A stretch of 64,000 nucleotides of DNA from Streptantibioticus ferralitis (GCF_029223525.1 NZ_JARHTQ010000004.1:186001-250000); one strand, 5' to 3'. Counted from the stretch's first letter, positions 1-9,376 are shown. A program made the numbers and translations. The notes: generated by a model not told the origin, from the letters alone.

Positions 1-102
1 GGCCCCGGCTACCGCTTCACCGACGAACGCATGCACGAGCTCGCACCACTGCTGCTCAAGGGCGCCGAGGAGATCAGCCACCGCCTGGGGTACCTGGGCT
101 GA
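1..102 (+). CDS. IclR-family regulator, C-terminal fragment
   Basis: The window opens inside a reading frame whose last 33 residues end in KGAEEISHRLGYLG. That is the usual end of the effector domain of IclR regulators, a helix followed by a short Gly/Leu tail. The start and the DNA-binding domain lie outside the window. It converges on the Rieske oxygenase gene, with 8 bases between the two stop codons. By position it is the likely local regulator of the demethylase genes, and the TTGCG-N5-CGCAA sites upstream of them are candidate binding sites. The family call rests on a short tail, so it is moderate. Confidence 0.55.
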   Translation, partial: GPGYRFTDERMHELAPLLLKGAEEISHRLGYLG

Positions 103-110
103 GGCCGGGG

Positions 111-1235
111 CTACCGGGTCCCCAACCGGTCGAGGACGAAGGCGTGGAACGCGCCGATGTGGTGCTCGCTGGGCACCAGCACACCGCCGCGCGCGTACAG
201 ACGGGATCCCATCCCCGGCTGGCAGCGCTCGCAGGCCGCGAAGTCCTGCCGGTTGACCCGGTCGAAGAGCTCGACCGAGCGGCTGACGTCCGTGCCCGAC
301 GCGACCACCTCCGGCAGGTAGAGCCAGTCGCACTCGATGACGGTGCGGTCGGCCGCCAGCGGGTACATCCGGTGGAAGATCACATGGTCCGGCACCAGGT
401 TGACGAACACCTGCGGCTTGATGGTGATCGCGTAGTACCGGCGGTCCTGGTCCGCCGTGACCGTGGGGATCCGGTCGACACCCTCGGAGCCGTCCACGGT
501 GAAGCCCTTGATGCCCGCCCCGAACTCGGCGCCGTGTCCGACGAAGTACTGCGCCGCGTAGCCGTCGGCGAACTCCGGTAGGACTTCGGTGAGTTCGGGG
601 TGGATCGTGGCGCAGTGGTAGCACTCCATGAAGTTCTCGACGATGAGCTTCCAGTTCGCCCGTACGTCGTAGACGATCCGCCTGCCGACCGCGAGGCCGT
701 CCACGCCGTACCGCTCGATCGCCCCGGCGTCACCGAGGCGGGCCACCACCTCGGCGACCACCTGCTCCTCGAACGAGGGCGGGTCGTCCGCCAGGCAGAC
801 CCACACACAGCCCAGCCACTCCCGTACCGCGACGGTGGCCAGGCCGTACGCGGTGCGGTCGATGTCCGGCATCTTCGTCAGGTTGGGGGCGGCCACCAAC
901 TTGCCCTCCAGACTGTACGTCCAGGCGTGGTACGGGCACTGGAACGCCCGCCTGACCTCACCCGACTCCTGTGTGCACAGCCGCGCGCCGCGGTGCCGGC
1001 ACACGTTGAGGAAGGCGCGCACGGCATCGTCCCGGGTACGGGTCAGCAGTACGCTCTCCCGCCCCACGGTGACGGTGCGGTACGCGCCCGGCGTACCGAG
1101 GTCCGAGGAGCGGGCCGCGCAGAACCACATCGACTCGAAGATCCGCTCCTGCTCCGCGGCGAAGATCTCCGGGGAGGTGTAATGGTCGCCGGGCAGCGTG
1201 GAGATGAGGCTTTCCGGCAGGCTTGTGGGTATCAC
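111..1235 (-). CDS. Rieske non-heme iron oxygenase, alpha subunit (demethylase type)
   Basis: Terminal oxygenase of a three-component Rieske system, 374 aa. The Rieske [2Fe-2S] ligands are visible as C79-x-H81 and C100-x2-H103. The mononuclear iron site is N201-FMECYH207-x4-H212, with a probable third ligand D331 in NRQDFAACE. This spacing fits the carnitine/betaine-type N-demethylating branch better than aromatic ring dioxygenases, and no beta subunit is encoded nearby. The start is GTG, preceded by GAGGAG. It lies 66 bases after the FAD reductase, in the same direction as the ferredoxin. The formaldehyde-handling gene upstream suggests that the reaction releases HCHO from an N- or O-methyl group. 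Glycine betaine, stachydrine or a methoxy compound are all possible; the substrate is inferred. Confidence 0.88.
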   Translation of the reverse strand: MIPTSLPESLISTLPGDHYTSPEIFAAEQERIFESMWFCAARSSDLGTPGAYRTVTVGRESVLLTRTRDDAVRAFLNVCRHRGARLCTQESGEVRRAFQCPYHAWTYSLEGKLVAAPNLTKMPDIDRTAYGLATVAVREWLGCVWVCLADDPPSFEEQVVAEVVARLGDAGAIERYGVDGLAVGRRIVYDVRANWKLIVENFMECYHCATIHPELTEVLPEFADGYAAQYFVGHGAEFGAGIKGFTVDGSEGVDRIPTVTADQDRRYYAITIKPQVFVNLVPDHVIFHRMYPLAADRTVIECDWLYLPEVVASGTDVSRSVELFDRVNRQDFAACERCQPGMGSRLYARGGVLVPSEHHIGAFHAFVLDRLGTR

Positions 1236-1301
1236 GGTGCACTCCTCGCGGGAGATGTCGTGGACCGGGGACAGGACACCCCGGTGTGCGGATTGCGTGC
1301 C

Positions 1302-2486
1302 TCAGGGCGCACCGGCCGCGGGGGTGGCCGCGGAGTCGGCGAGTTGGCGGCGCCAGCGGGTGAACGGCCGTGTCCGGTCCATCCCGAGCACCGCGACGGG
1401 CCGACCGCCGCACCGGTAGACCGCGACAAAGCTGCGGTCGGCCGGATCGCCCTCCTCCACCGTGACGCTGTCCGCCCCGCCGGCGTGCCCGGCGAACTGG
1501 ATGCGCACGCCGTACTGGTCCGACCAGAAGTACGGCGGCCTGGGCGGCTCCGGGGTGGCCAGGCCGCCGGACAGCAGCGCGGCCACCGCGGTCGCGGGCC
1601 GCTCCCGCGCCGCCGTCCAGTGCTCGACCCGGCGGTGGGCCCCGGCCGTGGGGTCGTACCAGGCGGCGCAGTCGCCCACCGCGACGACGCCGGGGATGCT
1701 CGTACCGCCCTTCGCGTCGCACTCGACACCGTCGCGCAGTGCGACGCCGGATCCCGCCAGCCACTCGACGCGGGGGCGCACACCAACCCCGACGACCACG
1801 GTGTCGGCGGGCAGTTGGCGGCCGTCGTCGAGCACCACCGCGTCCACCCGCCGTCCGCCGCTGAGTGCCGCCACGCCCACGCCGCACAACAGCCGGACGC
1901 CGTGGTCCGCGTGCAGTGCGGCGACGGCGGCGGCCATCGTCCCGCCGAGCGGCCCGGCCAGAGGTGTCGGTGCCGCCTCGACCACGGTCACGTCGAGACC
2001 GAGGCCATGCGCGGTGGCGGCGACCTCGGCCCCGATGAAGCCGCCGCCGATGACCACCAACCGGCCGCCGAGCAGCAGATCCTGGCGCAGCGCCCGCGCG
2101 TCGTCCAGGGTCCGCAGCACATGCACGCCCGCGAGCCCGGCCGCGCCCGGCAGCGTCCGTGCCGCGGCCCCGGTGGCGATCACCACGCCATCGGACCTGA
2201 CCGTCCGGCCGTCCGCCAGCCGCACCGAGCGGTCCCGGCGGTCGAGCCCGACGGCGGTCGCCCCCAGCAGCCAGTCCGCGCGCAGCTCCTCGCCCTCGGC
2301 TTCGAGCGCCAGGGCCGCTTCGCTGATCTCGCCCGCGAGGAACTCCTTCGACAACGGCGGCCGGTCGTAGGGGCGGTGGTGCTCGTCGCCGACGATCGCC
2401 AACCGTCCGTCGTAGCCCTGTCTGCGCAGTGCGCGGGCGGCCGACAGCCCGGCCAGTGACGCGCCGACAACGGTCACGGCCCTCAC
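1302..2486 (-). CDS. FAD-dependent ferredoxin reductase
   Basis: Pyridine-nucleotide-disulfide-type reductase, 394 aa, that passes NAD(P)H electrons to the Rieske ferredoxin. An N-terminal FAD fold begins VRAVTVVGASLAGLSAARAL. A second Rossmann motif (VVIGGGFIGAEVA) binds NAD(P)H, and VVAVGDCAAW is the usual FAD-ribityl motif. The C-terminal domain is of the reductase type seen in BphA4 and rubredoxin reductases. The GTG start at 2486 is supported by a GTGA overlap with the ferredoxin stop codon, so the two are translationally coupled. Longer upstream extensions would read through the ferredoxin gene in another frame. Confidence 0.9.
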   Translation of the reverse strand: MRAVTVVGASLAGLSAARALRRQGYDGRLAIVGDEHHRPYDRPPLSKEFLAGEISEAALALEAEGEELRADWLLGATAVGLDRRDRSVRLADGRTVRSDGVVIATGAAARTLPGAAGLAGVHVLRTLDDARALRQDLLLGGRLVVIGGGFIGAEVAATAHGLGLDVTVVEAAPTPLAGPLGGTMAAAVAALHADHGVRLLCGVGVAALSGGRRVDAVVLDDGRQLPADTVVVGVGVRPRVEWLAGSGVALRDGVECDAKGGTSIPGVVAVGDCAAWYDPTAGAHRRVEHWTAARERPATAVAALLSGGLATPEPPRPPYFWSDQYGVRIQFAGHAGGADSVTVEEGDPADRSFVAVYRCGGRPVAVLGMDRTRPFTRWRRQLADSAATPAAGAP

Positions 2487-2845
2487 TCGGCAGCTCCGAC
2501 GACGCGGGCGGCGGCGCAGGGCGGCAGCGGCGGCGGGGTGTCGCAGAGCAGGACGTACACCATGCCGTCCTCGACCAGCACCTGGTGCGTACGGACCGGG
2601 AGCCGGGCGGGCGGTGCGTCGACGGCGCCGGTGCGCAGGTCGAACTTCGAGGCGTGCAGCGGGCATTCGACCTCGCACCCTTCCAGCCAGCCGTCGGAGA
2701 GTGAGGCGTCCTGGTGGGTGCAGGTGTCGTCGATAGCGAAGAGCTCGCCCTCATCGGTGTGGAACACCGCGACGGGAGGAACGGTTTCGAGCCGGAAGGC
2801 CTCGCCCCGCGGTAGATCCGCGAGACGGCACACGGGAATCATCAT
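2483..2845 (-). CDS. Rieske-type [2Fe-2S] ferredoxin
   Basis: Small electron carrier, 120 aa, between the FAD reductase and the oxygenase. The cluster ligands are in CTHQDASLSDGW and CPLHASKFDLRTG, the C-x-H and C-x2-H pattern of Rieske proteins. The start is the first of two adjacent ATG codons, with GAGGTG four bases upstream. The longer in-frame extension would translate the operator region and is unlikely. Its stop overlaps the reductase start by four bases. It is the first gene of the ferredoxin-reductase-oxygenase transcript and has an operator-like palindrome just upstream. Confidence 0.9.
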   Translation of the reverse strand: MMIPVCRLADLPRGEAFRLETVPPVAVFHTDEGELFAIDDTCTHQDASLSDGWLEGCEVECPLHASKFDLRTGAVDAPPARLPVRTHQVLVEDGMVYVLLCDTPPPLPPCAAARVVGAAE

Positions 2846-2873
2846 GACACCTCGGTGCGTATAGTGAAACGAA

Positions 2874-2888
2874 TTGCGGTCAGCGCAA
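2874..2888. promoter_or_regulatory. Palindromic operator candidate, ferredoxin promoter
   Basis: A perfect inverted repeat, TTGCG-GTCAG-CGCAA, lies 28 bases upstream of the ferredoxin start in a locally A/T-richer patch (GTATAGTGAAACGAATTG). Close relatives of the same 15-bp motif occur at 4256-4270 and 4274-4288 in the control region shared by the dehydrogenase and the permease. I infer a common regulator, probably the IclR protein whose gene ends at base 102. Confidence 0.55.
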
Positions 2889-2956
2889 CGCTCAGCAGTC
2901 TGAGGGCGGCCCGGAACCAGTGTCAAGGCACGGAGAGGGCAGCCGTGAGGGGGAGT

Positions 2957-4045
2957 TCAGGCCGTCACCACGACCGAGCGCAGCACGTCTGCGTGCCGCA
3001 TCGTGTCGAAGGCCTTCTCGACGTCCGCCAGGCCGATCGTCTCGGAGACGAAGGCGTCGAGATCGAAGCGTCCTTGCAGATAGAGGTCGATCAGCGCCGG
3101 GAAGTCGCGGGACGGCAGACAGTCCCCGTACCAGCTGGACTTCACCGCGCCACCGCGGCCGAAGACGTCGAGCAGCGGCAGTTCGACCGACGCCCCGGGG
3201 GCCGGGACGCCGACCAGTACGACCACTCCGGCGAGGTCGCGGGCGTAGAACGCCTGGCGGAAGGTCTCCGGACGCCCGACGGCGTCCACCACCACATCGG
3301 CGCCGAATCCGCCCGTCAACTGGCGTACCCGGGCCACGACATCGGACGCGGCGGCGTCGACGGTGTGGGTGGCGCCCATGGCCAGCGCCCGGTCCAGTTT
3401 CCGCTGGTCGATGTCGACAGCGATGATCGCGGCGGCCCCGGCCAGCCGCGCCCCGGCGACGGCGGCCATGCCGACACCGCCGCACCCGATGACGGCCACG
3501 CTGTCGCCCCGGCCGACGCCGCCGGTGTGTACCGCGGCGCCGAAACCGGCCATGACCCCGCAGCCGAGCAGCCCGGCCGCGGTGGCCGCGGCCGCCGGGT
3601 CGACCTTGGTGCACTGTCCGGCGGCCACCAGCGTCTTCTCGGCGAAGGCGCCGATGCCCAGGGCGGGGGCGAGCGGGGTGCCGTCGAGCAGCGTCATGGG
3701 CTGGGTCGCGTTGTGCGTGGCGAAGCAGTACCACGGCCTGCCCTTGCGGCAGGCCCGGCACTGTCCGCAGACCGCTCGCCAGTTGAGAATGACGAAGTCG
3801 CCGGGTGCCACCTCGGTGACGCCCGCACCCACGGCCTCGACACGTCCCGCAGCCTCGTGTCCGAGCAGGAAGGGGAAGCCATCGCTGATGCCGCCTTCCC
3901 GGTAGTGCAGATCGGTGTGGCATACGCCACAGGCCTCGACCTTCACCAGTGCCTCACCAGGACCGGGATCGGGCACGACGATCGTCTCCAGTGCGACGGG
4001 CGCGGACTTCTCCCGGGCGATGACGGCGCGGACTTGGTGAGCCAT
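2957..4045 (-). CDS. mscR: S-(hydroxymethyl)mycothiol dehydrogenase
   Basis: Zinc-dependent medium-chain dehydrogenase, 362 aa. It oxidises the adduct of formaldehyde and mycothiol, the actinobacterial counterpart of the glutathione-dependent formaldehyde dehydrogenase. Visible are the catalytic zinc segment [15 protein letters not shown] with C42, GHEAAG around H63, the structural zinc cysteines C93, C96, C99 and C107, and the NAD-binding [19 protein letters not shown]. The segment [16 protein letters not shown] is characteristic of this family. The ATG start has GAGGAG eight bases upstream; a longer reading frame extends over the operator region and is rejected. Its place next to a Rieske demethylase argues that it clears formaldehyde from that reaction. 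Confidence 0.93.
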   Translation of the reverse strand: MAHQVRAVIAREKSAPVALETIVVPDPGPGEALVKVEACGVCHTDLHYREGGISDGFPFLLGHEAAGRVEAVGAGVTEVAPGDFVILNWRAVCGQCRACRKGRPWYCFATHNATQPMTLLDGTPLAPALGIGAFAEKTLVAAGQCTKVDPAAAATAAGLLGCGVMAGFGAAVHTGGVGRGDSVAVIGCGGVGMAAVAGARLAGAAAIIAVDIDQRKLDRALAMGATHTVDAAASDVVARVRQLTGGFGADVVVDAVGRPETFRQAFYARDLAGVVVLVGVPAPGASVELPLLDVFGRGGAVKSSWYGDCLPSRDFPALIDLYLQGRFDLDAFVSETIGLADVEKAFDTMRHADVLRSVVVTA

Positions 4046-4386
4046 GACTACTCCTCGTCTGGAACCCGTCGATACCGAATGCGGCGCATCGTTGTTGCAG
4101 ATCGCGGTACGCGTCTCGTTTCCCGCAACTGGAGGATCGGGGAGGGCAGGTTTGACGGTCAAGACCTGGGTACCAGCCAGGGAAGCCGTGGGCGGCGGAT
4201 TCGTGGCAGGCCCTTGACGCCTGTACGAGCGGTCCCCATGCTGGTCGGCATTTAGTTGCGAGATAAGCAATCGTTCCGTAGTGCGCAACGATCAAGAGGA
4301 GGTGGCACTGCTCCCCGCACTCGGCAGCCCGCGCCGGCCGACGCCATGCCCGCTCATAGGTCCCCGACCCCCGCCCTGGAGCAAAC
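4046..4386. promoter_or_regulatory. Divergent control region of mscR and the permease
   Basis: The 341 bases between the two divergent genes contain no convincing gene. Two operator-like 15-mers, TTGCGAGATAAGCAA (4256-4270) and TTCCGTAGTGCGCAA (4274-4288), each match TTGCG-N5-CGCAA at 9 of 10 arm positions. They are offset by 18 bases. A weaker half-site, CGCAA at 4124-4128, lies closer to mscR. The arrangement suggests cooperative regulation of both directions. Confidence 0.5.
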
Positions 4387-5985
4387 ATGAGCAAACCAGG
4401 AAATACCGGATCGACCGTAAGTACCGCGACCGCCACCGCCGCCGGGCCGCCCGGACCTCCGGGTGACGACTCCAGAGACCTCGCACGCTTCGGCTACCAC
4501 CAGGAACTGGAGCGCTCGCTGGGATCCTTCTCCAGCTTCGCCGCGGGCTTCAGCTACATCTCCATCATGACCGGGGTCTTCCAGCTGTTCGGCTTCGGAT
4601 TCGCGTCCGGCGGGCCCGCGTTCATCTGGACCTGGCCGCTGGTCTTCATAGGCCAGGGCGCCGTGGCGCTGTGCTTCGCCGAGGTGGCGGGCCAGTTCCC
4701 GCTGGCCGGAGGCGTCTACCAGTGGTCCAAGCAGATCGCCCGGCCCGCGACCTCCTGGCTGTCCGGCTGGATCATGACGATCGGCGCCGTGGTCACCGCG
4801 GCCGCCGTCGCCGTCGCGTACCAGGTCATCCTTCCGCAGGTCTCGCTCGCCTTCCAGATCGTCGGCGGCTCCGCCGACGCGGGGCAGACCACCACGCCCA
4901 ACGGCGCCAAGAACGCGATCCTGCTCGCCCTCGGCCTGGTCGTCTTCACCACCGTCGTCAACATCGTCGGCGTACGGCTGATGGCGAAGATCAACAACGT
5001 CGGTGTCGCTGTCGAGTTGATCGGCGTCACCCTGCTCATCGTCATGCTGGCGGTGCACATCAGACGCGGACCGCAGATCGTCACCCACACCCAGGGCACC
5101 GGCGCCGGACAGTCCTGGGGCTATTTCGGTGCCTTCCTGGTCGCCTCGATCATGAGCGCCTACGTCTTCTACGGCTTCGACACCGCGGGCTCGCTCGCCG
5201 AGGAGACCAGGGAACCCCGGCGCCACGCACCGCGCGCCATCATTCGCGCGCTCACCGCCGCCTTCCTCGCGGGCGGACTGCTGATGCTGGTGGGGATGAT
5301 GGCGGTCGGCAACATCAACGCCAAGGAACTCGGCACGCTCGGCATGCCGTACCTCATCAAGTCCACCCTCGGGCCGGGCCTCGGCAACGTCTTCCTGGTC
5401 TGCTCCGCGATCGCCATCACCGTCTGCTGCCTGGCCGTCCAGACCGCCGCCATCCGGCTGCTGTTCGCCATGGCACGAGACGGCCGGCTGCCGTTCGGCG
5501 CGGCCATCGCGAGGGTCTCGCCGCGCTCCAAGACGCCGATCGTCCCGGCCGTGCTCACCGGAGTGCTGACCATCGCCCTGCTGCTGGTCAACATCGGCAA
5601 CCAGCGGGCGTTCTACATCCTCACCTCGGTCGCCATCATCCTGTTCTACATCCCCTATCTGATGGTCACCGGCCCGATGCTGCTGCGCCGCCTGCGCGGC
5701 GAGTGGCCACGCCCCGACCACGGCCCGTACTTCAACCTCGGCCGCTGGGGCACCCCGGTCAACGCCTTCGCGGTGCTCTACGGAGCGGCCATGACCGTCA
5801 ACCTCGCCTGGCCGCGCGCGGCCGTCTACGGCACCGACCACTGGTACTTCCAGTGGGGCGCCGTCGTGTTCACCTCCGTCATCGTGGCGGTCGGCGCGGG
5901 TGTCTACCTCACCCGCCGCCGCGGCGCCGACACCAATGCGCCGCGTGGCGGCCTGCCATCCGAGGAACCCGTCCCGGAGGGCTGA
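4387..5985 (+). CDS. APC-superfamily amino acid/amine permease
   Basis: Integral membrane transporter, 532 aa, with about twelve hydrophobic segments and a hydrophilic N-terminus of about 45 residues. The consensus region GSFSSFAAGFSYISIMTGVF and the later FYGFDTAGSLAEETREPRRHAPRAI are typical of the GABA/choline-type branch of the APC superfamily. The ATG start has GGAG about eight bases upstream. It is divergent from mscR and shares its operator-bearing control region. I infer that it imports the methylated substrate of the Rieske system. The family is certain, the substrate is not. Confidence 0.85.
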   Translation: MSKPGNTGSTVSTATATAAGPPGPPGDDSRDLARFGYHQELERSLGSFSSFAAGFSYISIMTGVFQLFGFGFASGGPAFIWTWPLVFIGQGAVALCFAEVAGQFPLAGGVYQWSKQIARPATSWLSGWIMTIGAVVTAAAVAVAYQVILPQVSLAFQIVGGSADAGQTTTPNGAKNAILLALGLVVFTTVVNIVGVRLMAKINNVGVAVELIGVTLLIVMLAVHIRRGPQIVTHTQGTGAGQSWGYFGAFLVASIMSAYVFYGFDTAGSLAEETREPRRHAPRAIIRALTAAFLAGGLLMLVGMMAVGNINAKELGTLGMPYLIKSTLGPGLGNVFLVCSAIAITVCCLAVQTAAIRLLFAMARDGRLPFGAAIARVSPRSKTPIVPAVLTGVLTIALLLVNIGNQRAFYILTSVAIILFYIPYLMVTGPMLLRRLRGEWPRPDHGPYFNLGRWGTPVNAFAVLYGAAMTVNLAWPRAAVYGTDHWYFQWGAVVFTSVIVAVGAGVYLTRRRGADTNAPRGGLPSEEPVPEG

Positions 5986-6103
5986 CCGGCGGCCGGTGGC
6001 AGCCATCTCGCGGACCCCCGGTGCGGGACGGCGGACAGCGGTAGTCTCGCGCGTGACGACCGGTCATATGGCTTGCATCGGGGGAGAGTTGTAGACATTC
6101 AAG

Positions 6104-6238
6104 GTGGTCACGCTGGGCGAGGCGGGGGCCGGTAAGTCCGTGTTCATGGCGGCGATGTTCCGCAAGCTCGGCTTCGAGCGGCAGAACCTCTCCACGGCGG
6201 CGTTCTACCTCACCGCCACGGGATCGTACGTGCGCTGA
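6104..6238 (+). pseudogene. Relic of a P-loop GTPase-like protein
   Basis: A 44-codon frame opens at GTG and contains a clear Walker A loop, VVTLGEAGAGKSVFMAAMFR. It then continues only to TATGSYVR and a stop. Proteins that begin this way are normally several hundred residues long, so this looks like the surviving 5' end of a deleted gene. The frame is closed upstream by a TAG two codons before TTC-AAG, so the original start may also be lost. The bases that follow carry no related sequence that I can recognise. Confidence 0.5.
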
Positions 6239-6550
6239 CCGGCCGCCGGGCCGCCGATGCGGCCGCCGACGCACAACGCCCCTGGGTCGTACACATCTGT
6301 TGGAACTGGATGAACGCCGAGCGGTGCGTGCCATCGGCACCGGGAACGGCGGCGTGCGGCACTCGTCATAGGCGTCGGTCGAGCCGCGGAGGACAGCCGA
6401 GCCGGTTCACGGCCATCCCGTCAACTGGTGCGACCGCACCGTCCGCTGGGCGCGGTTGGCCGGAACGTGTTGTTCGGCCGTGGCAGCTGTGAACGGCCTT
6501 GGCTAGACTTGCCGATCGGCGGACCCGTCGCTGCAAGGAGTACGGAATTT
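6239..6550. other. Intergenic stretch, no gene recognised
   Basis: About 310 bases between the GTPase relic and the ImmA/IrrE gene. No frame with a recognisable domain was found. The last 20 bases carry AAGGAG upstream of the next gene's GTG start. Confidence 0.4.
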
Positions 6551-7108
6551 GTGAACCCCTCCTCTCGCTCCGGGTCCAAGCCCCGCAAAGGGGACATCAG
6601 GCGACTACGTCGTATCGCGGAATCACTGCTGAACCGCTTGAACCTGCCCGAGAAGTGCGACATCTCCACGCTCTGCGAACTTCTCAGCCAAGAGCGCGGC
6701 CGCCCCTTGCACCTGGTGCCGCTGGCCATGGGCGCATCACACCCCTGCGGCCTGTGGATCGCGTTGGACGTGGCCGACCTCGTCGTGTTCGAGGCCAACA
6801 CCACCCGGCTGCACCGGGATCACATCATCGCCCATGAGCTCGCGCACATGGTCTGCAGCCATCGGGACGTCAGCCGACCCGACGCGGCGAGCATCGAACT
6901 CCTCTTCCCGGACCTCGATCCGGAGCGCGTACACGAAATGCTGGGGCGCACCGGCTATTCGTCGCAGGAGGAGCAGGAGGCGGAGATCCTGGCGTCCCTG
7001 ATCCTGGAGCGCGTCACGCGGCCACCGAAGGAACCGGTCTGGACGGTCCCGCCCGCCGAGGCGCAGACCGTCGCACGGATCGACCGCACTCTCCAACACC
7101 CACTGTGA
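6551..7108 (+). CDS. ImmA/IrrE-family metallo-endopeptidase
   Basis: Small zinc protease-like protein, 185 aa, with the motif H95-E-L-A-H99 in a helix (IIAHELAHMVCSH) and downstream acidic residues. This architecture is shared with ImmA and IrrE proteases that cleave a cognate repressor. I chose the GTG at 6551 because AAGGAG precedes it and the conserved sequence begins shortly after; an upstream extension is low complexity. The neighbour 67 bases downstream is an MAB_1171c-type membrane protein, a recurrent partner in Streptomyces. No XRE repressor lies beside it here, so its target is unknown. Confidence 0.8.
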   Translation: MNPSSRSGSKPRKGDIRRLRRIAESLLNRLNLPEKCDISTLCELLSQERGRPLHLVPLAMGASHPCGLWIALDVADLVVFEANTTRLHRDHIIAHELAHMVCSHRDVSRPDAASIELLFPDLDPERVHEMLGRTGYSSQEEQEAEILASLILERVTRPPKEPVWTVPPAEAQTVARIDRTLQHPL

Positions 7109-7175
7109 ACCCGTCCCAACGCCCCGACCGGTCCGCTGCGCCGGTGCCGTCGGCCCGTCACCGCTTGGAGGGTAC

Positions 7176-8384
7176 GTGGGAGACCTCAAGGGGGTCGTCT
7201 TCCCGCCGTGCGCCGTACTGTGCGCCTTGGCGTTCCTGTACAAGGTCCGCGATCTGCGGCAGCACCGGCGCGATCCCGCACTCCTCGCCCTGATCGCGGC
7301 CTTCCTCCTCAAGGGGATCTCCTTCACCCTGTCCGTCCCCGCGGTGTCGGCCGGCGTCGACAGGCATTCCGGGGTGCCCAACCTGGCGGCGCTGGGGATC
7401 CATCTGCTGGGCGGAGTGTCCTCCAGCGCCGCCATCCTGGTGGCCGTCACGTACTGGGTCCATCCGGCCCGGCAGGCACGCCCCAGGGCCCGGGCATGGC
7501 TGATCGCCGCCGCCGCGTGCGCGATCGCCATGGTCGCCCTGTGGCTGGCGGCCGAGCCCCGGGGGCACGGAAGGTCGGCGCACTACATCCTGCAGAACGT
7601 GGCGAATCCGGCGGTCGGCGGGTACACCCTGCTCTATGCGACCGCCTTCGGGGCCGGAATGCTGGAAATCGCGTTGCTCTGCCGACGCTATGCGAAGGCC
7701 GCCGGTCGGCAGTGGCTGCGATGGGGGATGGCCACCACGCAGATCGGTGCGTTCTGCTGCATCGTCTACTGCGCCAATCGCGCCTGGGCGGTGATCGCGG
7801 TCCGGTTCGGACTCAATCCGCTCCAGTGGGAGGCGCTGACGCCGATCGCCAACGGCATCGGCATCCTCTTCCTGGCGGCCGGGCTCACCATGCCGTCCTG
7901 GGGGCCGCAGGTCTCCGAACTGCGCCGCCGGACCGGCAACTTCGTGGCGTACCGAAGGCTCCATCCCCTGTGGCGCGATCTGTACTCCGCGATCCCGGAC
8001 ATCGCGTTGAGCCCGCCGGCGTCCGCGCGCCTCGACCGGTTCACCCCGCGCGACATCGACTACCGGCTGTACCGGTTGGTCATCGAGATACAGGACGGCA
8101 TGCTCGTGCTGCGCCCGTACATGGACCCGGAAACCGCCGTGGCCGCCGCCCGGTCGGCCCGAACCGCGGGCCTCGCCGGTGAGAACCTGGACGCGGCCGT
8201 ACACGCCGCCCAGGTGAAGGCCGCGTTGCGGGCGAGGAAGGACAACCTGCCGATGGCCGACGCCACATCGGCCGCCGCGCCCGCCGCGGACGAGGACGGA
8301 GACTACCGGGGCGAGGTCTCCCGACTGGTCGGTGTCGCCCAGGCCTATACGGCCCTCGGACGGAGAAAGAGGAGTAGCACATGA
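7176..8384 (+). CDS. MAB_1171c-type seven-helix membrane protein
   Basis: A protein of 402 aa with about seven hydrophobic segments in the first 230 residues. A cytoplasmic tail carries the family pattern [30 protein letters not shown] and LRPYMD. The GTG start has TTGGAGGG upstream. Members are annotated as putative transporters but have no established function. They commonly sit next to ImmA/IrrE proteases or XRE regulators, as here. The stop overlaps the aldo/keto reductase start by four bases (ATGA), so the two are probably cotranscribed. A sensing or signalling role would be inference. Confidence 0.75.
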   Translation: MGDLKGVVFPPCAVLCALAFLYKVRDLRQHRRDPALLALIAAFLLKGISFTLSVPAVSAGVDRHSGVPNLAALGIHLLGGVSSSAAILVAVTYWVHPARQARPRARAWLIAAAACAIAMVALWLAAEPRGHGRSAHYILQNVANPAVGGYTLLYATAFGAGMLEIALLCRRYAKAAGRQWLRWGMATTQIGAFCCIVYCANRAWAVIAVRFGLNPLQWEALTPIANGIGILFLAAGLTMPSWGPQVSELRRRTGNFVAYRRLHPLWRDLYSAIPDIALSPPASARLDRFTPRDIDYRLYRLVIEIQDGMLVLRPYMDPETAVAAARSARTAGLAGENLDAAVHAAQVKAALRARKDNLPMADATSAAAPAADEDGDYRGEVSRLVGVAQAYTALGRRKRSST

Positions 8385-9376
8385 AGCAACGCAGGCTGGG
8401 AAAAAGCGGGTTGGAGGTGTCCGCACTCGGTCTCGGCTGCATGGGCATGTCGATCGCGTACGGGCCCACGGACGACGCCGAGGCCAGACGGGCGCTGGAT
8501 CGCGCCAGCGAACTGGGCATCACCTTTCTGGACACCGCGGACGCCTACGGGCGCGGCGCCAACGAGGAACTGCTGGGCGGCTGGCTGCGCGGCCGGGACC
8601 GGGACAGCGTGGTGCTGGCCACCAAGTTCGGTCTGCGGCATGACGCGGCGACCGGCCGGGTCGGCGACGTCGACACCTCCCCGGACTATGTGCCGGTGGC
8701 CTGCGATGCCTCGCTGCGCCGACTGGGCGTCGAGCACATCGACCTGTACTACGCGCACCGCCGCGACCCCGGTGTCCCCATCGAGGACACCGTGGGGGCG
8801 ATGGCCGCCCTGGTCGAGGCGGGCAAGGTGCGCCACCTCGGCCTGTCGGAGGTCAGCGCCGAGACACTGCGCACGGCGCACGCCGTCCACCCCATCAGCG
8901 CCATCCAGCTCGAGTACTCGCTGTTCACCAGGGACGTGGTCGAGGGGGAGATGCTGGCCACCTGTCGCGAGCTGGACATCGCCGTGGTGGCGTACTCACC
9001 CCTCGGCCGCGGCATGCTCGCCGGAGCCGTCTCCTCCCGCGAGGACCTGACGGAGGACGACAACCGGCGGCGCTGGCCGCGGTTCTCCGCCGAGAACATC
9101 GGACCGAACCTCGATCTCGTGTGCGCCGTAGGCGAGTTGGCGGCGCAGATGGGCTGCACCCCCGGCCAGGCGGCGCTCGCCTGGCTGCTCGCCCAGGGCG
9201 ACGACATCGTGCCGATCCCGGGTACCAAGCGCACCCGCTACCTGGAGGAGAACGCCGCGGCGGCCCAACTCCGGCTCAACCCGGAGCAGATCGGCCGACT
9301 TCGCCAGGCGGTGCCCGCCGACGCGGTGGCCGGTGCGCGCTACCCCGAGCAGGCGCTGCGCCGCCTGGGTCACTGA
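8381..9376 (+). CDS. Aldo/keto reductase
   Basis: NADPH-dependent oxidoreductase of the AKR superfamily, 331 aa, a single TIM barrel. The catalytic tetrad is visible: D in FLDTADAYG, the tyrosine of the same motif, K in LATKFG and H in YYAHRRD. The cofactor segment [18 protein letters not shown] near the C-terminus is typical of YhdN/AKR13-like reductases. The start is coupled to the preceding membrane protein through ATGA. The natural carbonyl substrate cannot be read from the sequence. Confidence 0.9.
   Translation: MKQRRLGKSGLEVSALGLGCMGMSIAYGPTDDAEARRALDRASELGITFLDTADAYGRGANEELLGGWLRGRDRDSVVLATKFGLRHDAATGRVGDVDTSPDYVPVACDASLRRLGVEHIDLYYAHRRDPGVPIEDTVGAMAALVEAGKVRHLGLSEVSAETLRTAHAVHPISAIQLEYSLFTRDVVEGEMLATCRELDIAVVAYSPLGRGMLAGAVSSREDLTEDDNRRRWPRFSAENIGPNLDLVCAVGELAAQMGCTPGQAALAWLLAQGDDIVPIPGTKRTRYLEENAAAAQLRLNPEQIGRLRQAVPADAVAGARYPEQALRRLGH

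Noticed and set aside
600-2459. Long plus-strand frame opposite the Rieske oxygenase and reductase genes
   Set aside because: Low-complexity Arg/Gly/Pro/His-rich translation with no domain; the opposite strand encodes two clearly conserved enzymes with ribosome-binding sites.
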